Assembly (NCBI GenBank): GCA_024345305.1
Contig: BRON01000007.1
Coordinates: forward strand, 1,922,001-1,986,000
From: Mrakia gelida
Lineage: Eukaryota > Basidiomycota > Tremellomycetes > Cystofilobasidiales > Mrakiaceae
DNA length: 64,000 nt
Reading direction: 5' to 3'
In this document: positions 30,001-42,446 of the stretch, piece after piece
Numbering within the stretch: the first letter of the stretch is position 1
Layout: each line of letters begins with the position of its first letter
The notes under the pieces: model-generated
What the model saw: only the letters and a program-made list of their open reading frames with translations
What the model was told of the DNA's origin: nothing
Database searches by the model: none
Translations under genes and position numbers: made by a program

Positions 30001-33000
30001 CACCGACGATGGGTCGATCTGATGGAAGAATCGTAGGGCAGATGAACGAGAGAACGTTCTTGGAGGAAGAAGGGAACGATGGAGGAGAGGGAGGAGGAGG
30101 TCAGTGGAACGATGATGAGCGAGATGAGGATATGGAGCTGCTCGAGAACAGCAGGCAGTCGATTGAGGTTCCTGTTGGGCGGTCGTCCTCGGAGATTCCA
30201 AACGGAAGAACTTCGATCGATGCTCCAAGATGGGGTAAGTTATCTCCTTTCTGGCCCCGAGAGTCGAACGCCCACTGATCATGTTTCGTTTTCGTTCGCA
30301 GGCCAACCTCCTCCTCCTCGAACGACCACTCCCTCCTACGCTCGTTCAGTCGCGTCCCCTCCTCCGGGTCCTCCTCCTCGACCCTCCTCGACCGTCTCAA
30401 ACGCCTCGTCTCGGTACGGAGCTCCTCAGCACGCTCCTCCTCCCCCTCTCCCACCCGTCCAACCTCCCTCTTTGGATCAAGGCTATCAACCCTACGCGTC
30501 GAACGGATCCGCTCCGTACGCTCGAAGCATGGTCGGATCCCCTCCTCCTCGACCTCCCTCCGCGTCCCAAGGACGAGCAAACGTCCGACACCAACCTCCA
30601 CCTCTCGTCTCGAACAACAGTACTTTTGCTCCTCCTCCTCCTCCTCCCCACACTCCTCCTCCTCCTCGACCAGCCTCGACTTCGAACGCCTACGCTTCGT
30701 ACGGGATGACCTCGTCGCAATCCTCTCCTCAACGGATCCCAGGCTACTCCCCAGTTCAACCCACCACCTCCCTTCCTCCTCACGCTCCCTCTCACAGCAA
30801 CTACAACCATCCTCGAAACACCTCGGCTCCCTACGACGCGTCCCAAACGACCAACACTCGAGCTCCTTACGCTGCCGCCATGGTCGCTGCTTCGGTTTCG
30901 TCGACGTCGCTTCATTCCCAAGCAGGCGGCGCTCTTCCCTCAGCCTACGCTCCCGACGTGATTCACTCCCTCGCCGAGGATCCTCTAGGACGAGCGAGCG
31001 AGAAGTTCAAGAAGGTCCCCGTCATGAGCTTTGGATTCGGCGGCAAGGTCGCAGTGTGCTATCCTTCGCTTGGAGGAGGCGGGTACGGAGGAGGTTTCGT
31101 TGGAGGAGGTTTCGTTGGAGGAGGAGAGGACAGCGATGGCAGGGATGGGAGGAGTGTGAGGATCAAGGCTTTGGACGATATCGTTCCCGAAACTGGTGAG
31201 TCCTTCAGTTTCCTCGTCTCGCCTTCTTGTTCTTGATCTCTGACGCGTCTCGTTTCGACCTCAGCCCTCAAATCCTCAACCGCTCCCTTCCCTGGACCCG
31301 TCTTCCTCGACCCAGCCCCTCCTCGAGGAGCAGCAGGCGACAAGATCAAGCGAGCTGCTGTTCTCGGATACCTCGATGCGAGAGCGGTCGAGATCGAGCA
31401 AGGGCTGGGTTGGTTGAAAGGGAAGGGAGACGATGCGAAGTTCAGGTCGGAGGAAGGGAAGGCGGTTTTGATGAGGTTGGTAGGGGTGATGGTTGCGAAC
31501 GAAGGTCGCTTGATGGGAAGGCGAGTTCATCTTTCTCTCCTTGCTCCCTTGAAGGTCTCAAAGCTTACCGGTCTTGGTTCGTTTTGTTTCGCTTCGCAGT
31601 GCCAAAGTCGAAGACGAAGTTCGAGCCGTCCTCCTCCCTCACCTTCGCGCCCTCACCGGTCCCTCCGCCTCCCCTCTCCTCACTCCGGGTCTTCCGATCC
31701 CTCTCACCATGACCTCCCCTTCGTCGAACCACAACTCCATCTACTCGACCTCTCCTCCAGTCCAACTCGGCGGCGGTCTCGCCTCCCAACGGAACTCTCT
31801 TGACTTCAACCCGTCTTCCCACGGTGCTCCCCCGTCCTCCTCCTCGTCGAGCAACAGACCTGCCAACCTCGACCATCTCCAAGGACTTCTCTTCCGAGGA
31901 GAGAAGAAGCAGGCCGTTCAGTTTGCGAGGGACGAGAAGATGTGGAGTCATGCGCTCATCATCTCGAGTTGCATCGACAAGCAGACTTGGGGAGAGGTCG
32001 TAAAGGCTTTCGCGAGGTCGGAGCTTCCTTGCTCGGAGGAGGGAGGACCTAAGGGTCGAGATGCGTTGAGGTTGACGTACGAGATGTTCGGAGGTGCTGG
32101 AACTGGTGAGTCTTCCCTCTTCGCTTGCCATCGACTAGACGAGCTTCGAACTGACGCGACTCGTCGGCCTTCTTTCTTTTCTTCCAGCCACTCTCACTCG
32201 AGCTCTTCCCACCGTCGGCTCCGCTCAACCTCCCTCTTCTTTGGTATCGGTCGAGCCTCCTCCCACGGCCTCGTCGAACTCGCCCGAGACGCTATCCAAC
32301 TGGCGAGAAATCGTCGCGATGCTCGTTTCGAACCGAAGTCTGGGAGACACCGAGGCCCTCAACGATCTTGGAGATTCGCTCGTTGCTCAAGGATGGACTG
32401 CTGCTGGTCACTGCTGGTGAGTTGCTCCGTCTCGTTTTTCTATCGTCCCTCTAATCGAGACGCTTTCTGATCTCGTCTCGGCGATCTTCCTTCCCTTCCC
32501 CTTGTTGCAGCTACATCCTCTCGGCTCCCACCCCTCCTCTCGACGGTCTCGGATCCCCAGTACCTCCTCGAGTTCACCTCTACGGCTCGTCGTTCTCGGG
32601 ACACGGATCGTTCGACATCGATGTAGTCCTCATCACCGAGATCATCGAATACGCTCTCTCGCTCATCCCCGTCCTCAAGGGTCAGGAAGCCTACTCGGGA
32701 ATCGCCTACCTTCAATCGTACAAGCTCCTCCATGCGTTCCAACTTGCCGAGGTCGGAGATAACGCTACGGCTCAGAGGTAAGTCTCGATCTCTTACCCTC
32801 TTCGACGCGACGAACCATTCTGACGATATCTCCAATTCGCTTCCATCCCTCAGGTACTGCGAAGCCATCGCTTCCTCGCTCAAGACCTGCCGAATCAACT
32901 CCCCTCACCACACCCTCCCCTTCCTCCAGCAACTCAAGGAGCTCTCCGAACGACTCTCCGGAACCGCTCAGATGGACAAGTCAGGAACGTCGTGGATCTC

Positions 33001-34859
33001 TCGCAACGTCTCGAAACCGAGCCTCGACTCCTTCGGGACCTGGTTCGAAGGTCGTCTCACCAAGTTCGTCGCCGGAGATGGATTGGAGTCTCCCACTCCC
33101 GACGTTTCGAGTACTCCTGGCAAGGACTCTCTCGCTCCAGCTCCCATCGGACCCTTCTCCCACTTCGACGCCATCTCCCCAGCTCCCACCTCGACGAGCT
33201 TCCTCAACCGAGCCGCTTCCAGCGCCAACCTCTCCGGAGGATTTCCCTCGTCCAACGGAAGCGATCAATCCTTCCCTAAACGGAGTGGATCCGCGATGGC
33301 TCTTCGACCAGGTCCCTTCGGAATGCAACCCCTCGACAGGTCGTCGTCGGCTCTCGACTTCACTCGAAACAGCAACGCTCCTCCCGTTCACCAACCCCTC
33401 TACTCGGCCGACCACGCTCAGGACTCGTTCGATCGATCCAACGCTCCCTACCCTCCCTACCGACACTCAACAGAGTCGTCCTCGTCCTCGATCTCGACCT
33501 ACGGAGAGCAGATCCACTCGAACCACTCCCCTCCCGCCGCTCCCTCCGAGGAACCGTACGAGTGGGGATCGAGCTCGGCCTACGATCAACCAACGGAGCA
33601 CAACACTCCCAAGGCCAACACGTTCGAGTCAGGTCAGCAGTGGGGATCGTCGTCGTACGGAATCGACACCAGCGGAGGGCAGAACTCGTACAGTTCGGAC
33701 GCGACTGAGACGGCGGAGGAGGAGACGAACGGAGGTGGTTGGGGATCTCGAGAGGAGGAGGATGGAGGAGCTGACGAGGACGACGACGATCTAGGATTGG
33801 GGAACTCGAAGGGGAAGAAGCCCAAGGCTCGAGGAGCTGGCGAGGGAGAGGGATCGAAGAAGGATCCGGAGGAGACGCCGAAGGGGAAGGAAAAGGAGAA
33901 GGAGGAGGAGAAGGCAAAGGGTTCGTCTCGCATCCCATTTATCTCGTCTCTTCGATTCGCGAGATCGTCCGCTGACTCCGGTATCGGTTCATTTTGATCG
34001 AACAGAAGTCAAGCCTGCTGCCTCGACGGGATGGCTCGGTCGCCTCTGGGGATCGAAGAAGGAGGAAACTCCTGCGGCTGGAGCTCACGGTGGGAAACCT
34101 CCTCCCATCAAGGCCAAGCTGGGAGAGAAGAGTGCCTTCTACTACGATACGGATCTCAAGAAATGGGTCAACAACAACGTTCGTCGCGCGTCTTCGTTTT
34201 CCCTCTCGTCTCGACGCGCCTGTTTTCGTTCGTTCGTGGCTGACCTTACTCGCGTCTTTCTTCTTCTTCGCCCTTTTCTTCCACCAGGCTCCCGAAGACG
34301 CCGCCGCTTCCAAACCTCCACCACCACCCCCATCTCGATCCCAAACCGTCTCTCCCTCTCGAGCTCATCGACCTCCCTCCTCCCTCAGCGCTGGTCCCTC
34401 CACCGCTCGACTCGACGGTTCCTTCCCTTCCGGAGGTCCTCCTCCCCCATCCTCAGCTCGTCTCGACGGATCCTTCGCTCCCCACTCTAGGGTCTCCTCA
34501 GCTCCCTCGACCCGACCTCCTACTGGACCTCCCAGCAGAGTCAACTCAACAACTGGAACCGCCGCTCCCCCTCCCGCCTCGGGAGCTCCTCCTCCAGGAG
34601 GGAAACCAGGAGATCCTCCTAGGTCGGTGAGCGTGCCTCCGTTCCGAGGACCCGTGGTGGATCAGACGGCTGAGTTGATGGCGAGGACACCGACGCCGGG
34701 AGCGGGAGGGAGTGCTGCAGCCAGGAAGAAGAATCTGAGGTCGAGATATGTGAGTCTCCTTGCTCGCTCTTCCATCATTTCAAGCTGAGAATGATCGAAC
34801 TAACGCCTCTTTCGTCCCTTCTGTTTCCCTCGCAGGTCGACGTGTTCGAGCAAACTTAG
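27039..34859 (+). CDS. SEC16: Sec16, COPII coat scaffold of ER exit sites
   Basis: Twelve exons join in phase to 2232 residues: 27039-27393, 27651-28079, 28198-30234, 30302-31195, 31265-31520, 31600-32105, 32188-32416, 32511-32777, 32854-33920, 34006-34178, 34288-34749 and 34836-34859. The N-terminal half is acidic and disordered with FGS/FASDD-like segments, then rich in NPY repeats and proline runs. The central conserved domain includes GYLDARAVEIEQGLGWLKGK, DHLQGLLFRGEKKQAVQFAR, MWSHALIISSCIDKQTWGEV, NWREIVAMLVSNRSLGDTEA and YSGIAYLQSYKLLHAFQLAE, the helical Sec13-binding region. The C-terminus carries GWLGRLWG and KAKLGEKSAFYYDTDLKKWV, also typical. Intron 5 has a GC donor (GCGAGT at 31521). 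Sec16 organises COPII assembly on the ER. The gene is convergent with TRAPPC8, another secretory-pathway gene. Confidence 0.95.
29130..29360 (+). repeat. NPY tripeptide repeats in Sec16
   Basis: Within exon 3 the tripeptide Asn-Pro-Tyr recurs about eight times at irregular spacing (for example SSNPYASGSS, TANPYATANPYTAA, SPNPYASPVSPNPYF). It is followed by a long proline-rich stretch with repeated KVFSPPPPK-like units near 29750-29850. The repeats are imperfect at DNA level, so they are protein-level low complexity, not a recent microsatellite. Confidence 0.85.
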
Positions 34860-35193
34860 AGCGAATCAACGAACGAACGGCGACGACGAGCGATGGACTG
34901 ACTTTCCTCTTGTATGAACGAGAACGACGAGGGCTTTCAATCACAACTACACTATCATACATACGAATACGAAAACGAAGAAGAAGAAGAAGAAGAAGAT
35001 CTGATCTGTTAATGAACGCTTTTCAACACAAGGACCGCCATGAGAAAAAGAAAGCTCGCGAGAGCGATTCGAGTGAGTGCACTCTTCTTTCTCTTTCGTC
35101 GCTTCGTCTCTCTAATCGTAGATTCTGGCTCATCACTTCAACAATATAGGTTCTCATCCGTCTCATCTACCTGATCAATCACTTAAACGAGGA
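34860..35193. other. Convergent spacer between SEC16 and TRAPPC8, with a GAA run
   Basis: These 334 bp lie between two stop codons and must hold both 3' untranslated regions. A (GAA)n run of 23 nt occupies 34977-34999. The stretch is AT-richer than the flanking coding DNA. Confidence 0.6.
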
Positions 35194-38100
35194 TCAAGCT
35201 TCTACTGCTACCAGCCCATCTCCTCGCATCGTCGTCGTCGCCGCGATCTCCTCCAGCACTCTCACCCTCTTCTCCTCCCTCGGAACCTGCTCGAACCACT
35301 TCCTTCCCTTCCACCTGCTCTCCTCATCGTCCCCGCTCGTTTCCTGGCCCGTCTCAACGGCAAGATGCCATCCAGCGACGTTGTAGATCCCTGGACGAGC
35401 TGCGACGAAGGACGCGTTGAACAGAGAGGAAGAGGAGGGAGGGATGATGGTGCGGTGGACGAGGGAGCCGGCGAAGGAGGGTGGGAGGAGGCTTGTCCTG
35501 TGGGTGAGAGGGGGAAAGAAGAAGGAAGGAGGGAGGGAGGTTAGGGATTGGGGAAGGAGAGACGAGAGGGGAAGAAAGAGAGGAAAGGAGGAACGAACGG
35601 AGGTGGTTCTTGAATCGAGAAGGTGACCTTTGTGGAGAGAGTAGTCGAGGTGTTGGCGATGGAGAAGGTGACCGGAACGAGACAAGGTCTGTAGGAGGAG
35701 GGAGACGAGCGTTCCAAAAAGTCAGCGACAACGGGAAAGCTCGCTCGAGACGCGTCGACATTCGAAGACTCACCCTCCTCCGAAATCCCACCCAACCTGC
35801 TCCGTCCCAACAACCGACACCCTCACCGGATCCTCCTCCAGTCCCAGCCTCCCTCCAAGGATACTACTCGCCAAAGCCTTCTTTGCCGTATCCGTCGCCT
35901 CGAACATGCTCCTGATGACCCTCTCTCCCTTCCCTCCATCGACCTCCAACCCAAGGAAGATGCTCTCGCTAGGTCCAGGCGTCATCTCGCTAACGAGCAG
36001 GTAACCCGATCGATCTTGCGATGGGATCTCCCAGAAGAGGAGGATGTCAAGGTCGCGAGGTTCGAAGAGAGGGAAGATGTGAGGGAGGTCGGACGTTGAG
36101 ATGAGAGGGTACTGAGAGGAGAGGAAGGAGAGTCGAGAGTCGCGTTTGGAGGTTAGGAGAAGGGGTGGGAGGGTAGTGTACGGCGATGAGGAGGGAGTGG
36201 TGGAAGAAGAGTCGGCGTCCGGTGGTGGTGGTGAAAGGAGAAGGTCGATGGAAGAGGGAAGGGAGGGTTTGACGCTCGATCCTGCGAGGAGTCGTTGGAG
36301 TTTCGTTGCGGTGGATTGCATGTCCTGACGAGGTGAAGATGGATTCGGAGATGAGGGTGAGATGGTGAGGAAAGATCGATGGGACTGGTTGGTCGAGAGG
36401 AGGTGATTCGACGCGCTGAAGAAGACGCGCGACGAAGAGAAGTGATCAGTTGTCGTCGACGAGTGAGGACGTTCGAACAGAACTCACGAAGAACGACCAC
36501 GAGGAGACGAGATCTCCCACAACGGACTCAGTCCAGAGACGTGAGATATTCGAACAGGCTCCGACGAAAGGGACTCGACCTGGACAAAAGAAAGAACACA
36601 GAGACGAGGGTCAGCTCGCGTCCTCTCGGAACCCTTGTCCTCTCGACGCGACTCACCTCGAGAGCCAACAGGTGGTTTCCAGGACGAGAACTACTTGGTC
36701 GATGGTTGGCGTAGACCTGAACCACGGGCTCGACGTTGAGAGTGTGGGCGATGGTGGAGGAGAAAGTCGTGCTCGGCTCGTCCTGCGAAGAAAGATCCAG
36801 AAGAGAGGTCAAGTTCGGGTCGTTCGAGATGAGAGGAGCGAGGCAAGGAAGAAGATGCTCACGCAAGTCTCGTACACGAAAAGAAGGAGAAGCTCCTTGG
36901 GACCGAGGTACTGGCCGTGGCAGAGAACCGAAAGGGAAAGCGTCTCTCCTGGCTGAAGAGCCCCGTTGGGAAGCTCCACCTCGGACGGTCGAGTGACGAA
37001 GAGATCGTTCGGTATCGAGAGTCGAGACGAGCTTCCTGAAGCTAGGAGGCGACAGCGAGAAGCTAGTCAGCTCGAGATAGCAGTCAGAGGTTGAGAGAAA
37101 GGGAAAGCGACGTACCTTTCGAACTCGACCCACCAGCCTCCTCTCCCTCTCCTCCTCCTCCCACCGAAAGCACACTCGGATCGCTGACCAGCACCCTCAA
37201 ATCCCTCAATGCCGCTCCCCCGGTATTGCTCAACTCAACCACCACCGCAATCGACTCTCCCTGTCCCAGCGCGAGCGGCAGTCCATCCAGCGAGATAGCG
37301 AGGTTCGGACGAGGTGGGCGAACCGAAACGGCGAGGGAGGTGTCGGGAGCGTAGGTGGGAGTGAGCCGTTGAGCTTTGGTTGAGTGCAGGCGTTTTCCTC
37401 GTCGGACGAGAGGTTGGCGGCAAGGGAGGAGTTTGTGGAAGGCGAAGGTGACGTGGGTGAACTCGATGGTCTGGATGGAGGTGGCTTTGATGGTGAGGGA
37501 GATCTGAGAGGGAGGGAGACGCGACGAGACGAGGTCAGGGTTTCGCTCTGTTCATTCGACGAGAGGGAAGGCGATGGGAGCGAGAGAGAGGATACTGACT
37601 CGACGAGTCTCTCCAGGTTCCAGCAGGATCTCGGGGATGACCTCGATCTCGAGTCCTTCAGGAGCGACCTTGGGGAGGGAAGAGTCGGGCGAGACAACGA
37701 AGGCTTCGACGGTGACGTTTCCGAGACTGAGGGACGCGTCGAGAGGATTGTGAGCGACGAGTTCGACGAGGAAAGGTTCTGTTGCGATCGAAAGAGATGG
37801 ACGAAGAGTCAGTCGAGAAACCGAGGATAGAGAAAGGACAAACGAAGGGCGAAGAGCTCACCATCGACCGACATGATGTTCTCTCCTCCCGAGTAAAGCA
37901 GCTCCCTCGGCTTCGTCCTACTACTCGACTCCTCGTTCGAAGCATATCCAACGTCCAAGAACCTCTCCTGCAGCTCCGCCCACTTAGGATCCGTTCCCTT
38001 GTGCGAGCTCGTCCCACTGAGCGACCGAATCGACGTCCGTTTCTGATCGAAGACGGGTTGAGGGAGTTCGTCGGAGAGGGTGGCGATCTTCTCAGGGTTT

Positions 38101-41100
38101 TGCGTCGAGAGGTGCTGGAGAAGACGTAAACCAAATCGGGAAGAGAGAGTCAGTCTGGGTCGAGAAGAAGGGAAATGAAGAGAGGGAGGAGAGAAAGGGA
38201 ACGACGCGACGGATGTTCGAACTCACCTCGAAAGCCAACACGAAATCCTCCAAGAATGCTCCTTGTTCTCCCTTCAGCAACCTCACGAAATGGTTTACCG
38301 CCAGATCCGACTCTCCCATGGTGTAGGCTTGTCGTCCGAGAGCGTGTTCGACGTGGGTTTGAGCTCGCGTCCAGGTTTGTTTTCGGTAGAGGAGGATGGA
38401 TTGTTCGAGGCAGCGACGGGAAAAGGATTTCTGGAGATTGGATGACGACGAGGACAAAGTTGAAGCGAACGAGTCAGTGAGAGGGAAGGGGGGTTAGCGA
38501 GAAATGGGGTGGAGAGAGAGAGAGAGAGAGGGAGACGACGAACCTGTCCACACTTCTCGTACCGTTGAGCGGCCATCACGAGATGGAAAGCGTACCTCCT
38601 CATCGCAGGTCTCGGCAGTCTCAGATCCGCCAACGCAGCTTGTTCCAGAAGTATCGCACTCGGTATCTCCTCGACCTGCGAAAGAAACCCAAAAGCGGAA
38701 CGAGAACGAAGGAGAAGGCGATCAGCTCTCGAGACGACGCGAATCTCACTCAACTCTTCCCTCCCTCCTCTCCTCTCCTCTACCTCCCACTCAATGCGAC
38801 CCGACGGTCTCACCTCCCCAGCAGCCCTCAACAAAGCCGGTCCCACACTCCTCCACTCCCCGATCGTCCGGTAGCCTTCGTAGTAGAGCAGCGTCGACCT
38901 CATGGCGTCGAGTTGGAGGGTTCCTCGAGATTGGTAGGTCAAGACGGCTTGTTCGAGGAAAGGGTCGACGTCGAGACGAGTTCGAGGAGGGGTGGTCATG
39001 ATGATGGAGAGGCCGAACATCTCCTGTGGAACGAGGCAAGGAGGAGGATGAAGTGGCGGTCAGTTTGGGAGTTCGAGAGAAACAGAGGGAGGGAGAGCGA
39101 GACGCGAGACGCGAGACGCGTCTGGTTTGAGCTTGGCCTCGAGGCGAGTCGAGGGGAGCGACAGAAGGAGACTTACGTTGGCACCAGCTTGATATCGATA
39201 AGCCTTATCCGCAGCGTAATCCTTCCTGATCGAGTCGTACACGGATGCAGCGAACCGGTAGTCTCGGAGGACGAAGGCGAAGTCGGCGAGTCGACGGGAG
39301 ACGGCCTCGGCTGATTGATGAGGGTAGCTGAGGATCGAGAAGAAAATAGGATGGAGGGAGACGGCCAAGGAAAGATGGGAACGAAGATATGAGGGGAGAG
39401 GCGAGGGAAGGGGAGAAGGAACGCGTCAGTCCGAGCTTCGTTCTGTTCCGGTTCGACGCGTCGAGTCGAGTCGAGCAGAGACGAGACGTTAACTCACAAT
39501 CCCTTCGAAACATTAAACCCCGCCAATCCACCCGCTCCACCACCAGATCCACCAGCGGCAGGACTCGCCGGCCTCGACGACCCAAAGAACTTCCTTCCAG
39601 CTCCAAACAGTCGACCCGTCAGACCTCGACGCGAAGAGGCGTACTGTTTGATTGAACGAACGAAGGGAATCGAAAGCAACACAAGGGTCAGTCAGCTCTC
39701 TCCTTCTCCGAGCAGAAGAAGAGACCGAGAGATCGAACTCACCAACTCATTCCACTCGCCAACCTTCTTCTCCATGAACGGCACCAAGCTCTTCACAGCC
39801 ATCTCCCTGACGAACCCTCTCAAACTCCCCACATCCACATCCGTCAGTCTCCCACCCAGCCACTTCTCTCCTTCCTCCACCTCCTCCTTCGGCTCTTCCT
39901 CCCCCTCCTCGTTTCCCAATCCAAGCGGATGCTCCTCTCCCTTGCCCTTCGTCGTCGTCGCCTGAGTCGGCGTGAAAGGGGCGGGTGTCGACGGAGGATC
40001 GATAGGAGAAGCTGAAGGAGCAGTGGTGGTTAGAACGGAGGTTGGGTCCGACGGAGGGAGGTTGGAGTAGAGTTGGTGCAGGAAGGGCGAGGAGGGCAGG
40101 GTTGGGGAGAGGGAGTTGATGGGGAGGAGCGTGGAGTGAAGACCGTAGGTTCGTTTGATGGAGGAGAGGAGTTTTTGGGCTCTGCGATGAGCGAAGGAGC
40201 GAGGGAGTAGGAAAGGGGAGGGGGAGGGTTAGAGGAAGGAAGACGCGTCGAGGTCGAGGAAAACACAAAAAAAAGAGCTCGGCGGACAGCGGCAAGGACT
40301 CACTCTTCCAAATCCACACCACCTCCAACATCATGCACGACGACGAAGTACCTGAGGACAGAAGGGTCCATGAACGGTCGTTGGGAGTAGAACTTGGATT
40401 GGTTGAGCCGGTCGTAGAGCTTGGCCATCGCGTTCATGGGGTCTCGGTTGGAGGAGGAGATGGCGAGGATGACTGTCGAGCGAACGAGCGGACGAGCGAA
40501 GTGTGAGTTGGGGTGGTTCGAGAGAAGGTAGGGAAAGGAACGGAAGTGTGAAAGGAGAAGAAGAGGGACCCACCAGCAACAGGATGATTGAACGTCTCAT
40601 GCTCGGCGACGGGTCTCGTCTTGAGGACGACGTCTCTGAAGGTCGCGTACCAGGGGGTCAGGGTTTCGATGCTCTCTGCACCCAAGACAAGCCAAGTTAA
40701 GAAACAAACGACGCAGTCTCGTCAGCCCTCTCGTTCTCCCCGTCTCTCTCTAAACCCACCTCGTCGTCGCTCGCGTACTCACTCCCCAGATACGTCTCAT
40801 CCACTCCCTCGACCCCCTCAACGGTCTCCGCCTTCACCTCGTCCTCCCACTTCTTTGCGTTTCGCCCGATGATGGCTCCTATCGAGTCGAGAATAAGATC
40901 GGTCTTGTCCGTCGCTGGGGAATGGACGGGTTGGCGTTCGAGAGCGTCGAGGGTGGTGAACCGGAGAGGGAAGGTCGGGGCGGTGAGGGTTGCGAGTTGG
41001 GTCGTTCGGAGGGAGACTGGAAGAAGAGGGTGGGAGAGACGAAATAAGATGATGGGTCAGCTTTTGAGTGATAAGAGATGGGCAGGATGGGGTGAGGGTG

Positions 41101-41566
41101 GTGCGTTGAGGGAGATGGGGAGATGAGCTCTCTCGGAAAGGAAGGAAGGGGAGAACGAGCGAGCTCGCATGCTTCCTTCCTTCCCTCCTCTCTTCTCCTC
41201 TCCTTCTTCCCTTTATCTTCTCTCATATCGGTCCTGGCTCTTATCCCACCCTAAACGCCGACACCGACACCCTGATCTCCCTATACGCCGACCTCCCCCT
41301 TCCGCTCGCATCACCTCCCCTCCTCCCCTCCCTCGCCTTGCGTCCCTCCTCCCAGCCTCCCTCCCTCCTACCCGTTCAACCCCACCCCTTGACCCCTCCT
41401 TAACCATTACAGATCTCTACTAACCTCTCTCCAAGCCCTTCTCAAAAGGTCTCAACACCTCGCTTAGATCCTTGAGACCGTTCTTGAGGCAGATCCCATC
41501 CACGTCCGGGGAGGAGACGATGGCGATTAAAGGAGAGAGGGAGGACAGGATGGAGGGAGTTTCCAT
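35194..41566 (-). CDS. TRS85: TRAPP complex subunit Trs85/TRAPPC8
   Basis: The start codon at 41566 begins METPSILSSLSPLIAIVSSP and leads into VDGICLKNGLKDLSEVLRPF, an early family landmark. Further exons read VGSLRGFVREMAVKSLVPFM, LADFAFVLRDYRFAASVYDS, RYQAGANEMFGLSIIM and LPRPAMRRYAFHLVMAAQRY, which match the helical-repeat middle of Trs85/TRAPPC8. Later immunoglobulin-like segments include EPFLVELVAHNPLDASLSLG and LPNGALQPGETLSLSVLCHG, before PGIYNVAGWHLAVETG and the stop at 35194-35196. About fifteen short introns with GTGAGT/GTTCGT donors interrupt the gene. I did not resolve every junction. TRAPPC8 belongs to TRAPPIII, which activates Rab1/Ypt1 in ER-Golgi traffic and autophagy. Confidence 0.88.
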
Positions 41567-42446
41567 GGCAACCGAGTAGAGAGAGGTGAGCGAGGTTGTG
41601 GTGGGCGGAAGGGGAAGAGGAGGGCAAGGAGGGAGGAGGGAAGGAGGGGGTGATGAGCTTGCTTGAGGTTGAGCGGAGGGGAAGGGGAGGAGCTGAGCGG
41701 ACGAGGAGAGGCGACGAGAAGCGAGGGAGGTTGAGGGGGGGAAGAGGCCTTCCTTGGCCGAGGAAGATGAAAGAGGGAGGTTGCGGGCTGTAGGGGAGGC
41801 GATGGAGAGGGTAGAGGAGAGAAGGAAGAGAGGGAGGGAAGGAGGAGCGAGCTCGACGGCGGTTTCGTCGCCATGGACCGAAGAGAGCTTCGTTCGAGAA
41901 GGATGGAAGGTTTTCGCGAGATGAGTTTCTTCGACAGAGCACTAGAATAAAGATAAGGGACGTGAAAATCGTAGGGCAGAAGAAAAGAGGAAAGGCAAGA
42001 CAAAAAGAGGGAGGACCGTTCCTTCACGACCGCCAAACGAGCATCTCCTGCTTCCTCCCCTTTCGAGCAACGACGGACTCGAATTCGTTCCGAGGTGCGG
42101 GTCCGAGGCTGAAGAGAAAGAGTTGAACGGAGGGGTTTTTGAAAAGTCCGGATGATCGTCTACGGAAAAGGGAAGAAAAGCAAAGAGGGAAAGGGAAGAC
42201 GCGTCGCAACGCGCTTGATGAGAAAAGAAAACGATCAAGTTTCTACGTCAATCGCGACGACCCAAGATCTGAGCCTGTTCGAATAAAGGAACGCTTTCGA
42301 ACTGGAAAGAGATCTCGTTGCTCGGTCGCAGGGGGAGGAAGGAGTCGCCGCGTCGGTTTGCGTGATGCCCTCTTCCTAACTCAAAGAGACGAATCACACA
42401 CACACACACACACACATGCGAGATCGTCAAAACTCAGACTACTAGA
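41567..42446. other. Upstream region of TRAPPC8 and 3' region of the LRR gene
   Basis: This 880-bp stretch has no recognised gene. It contains a (CA)11 microsatellite at 42395-42416 close to the LRR gene stop. The TRAPPC8-proximal half is G/A-rich on the plus strand. Long frames here on the plus strand are antisense and show no family features. Confidence 0.45.
42395..42416. repeat. (CA)11 microsatellite
   Basis: Twenty-two nucleotides of perfect CA dinucleotide repeat, 31 bp downstream of the LRR gene stop codon in the probable 3' untranslated region. Confidence 0.97.

Noticed and set aside
28549..30036. 495-codon plus-strand frame inside SEC16
   Set aside because: It is an alternative frame of the large proline-rich SEC16 exon; the Arg/Ser/Leu composition reflects skewed codon content.
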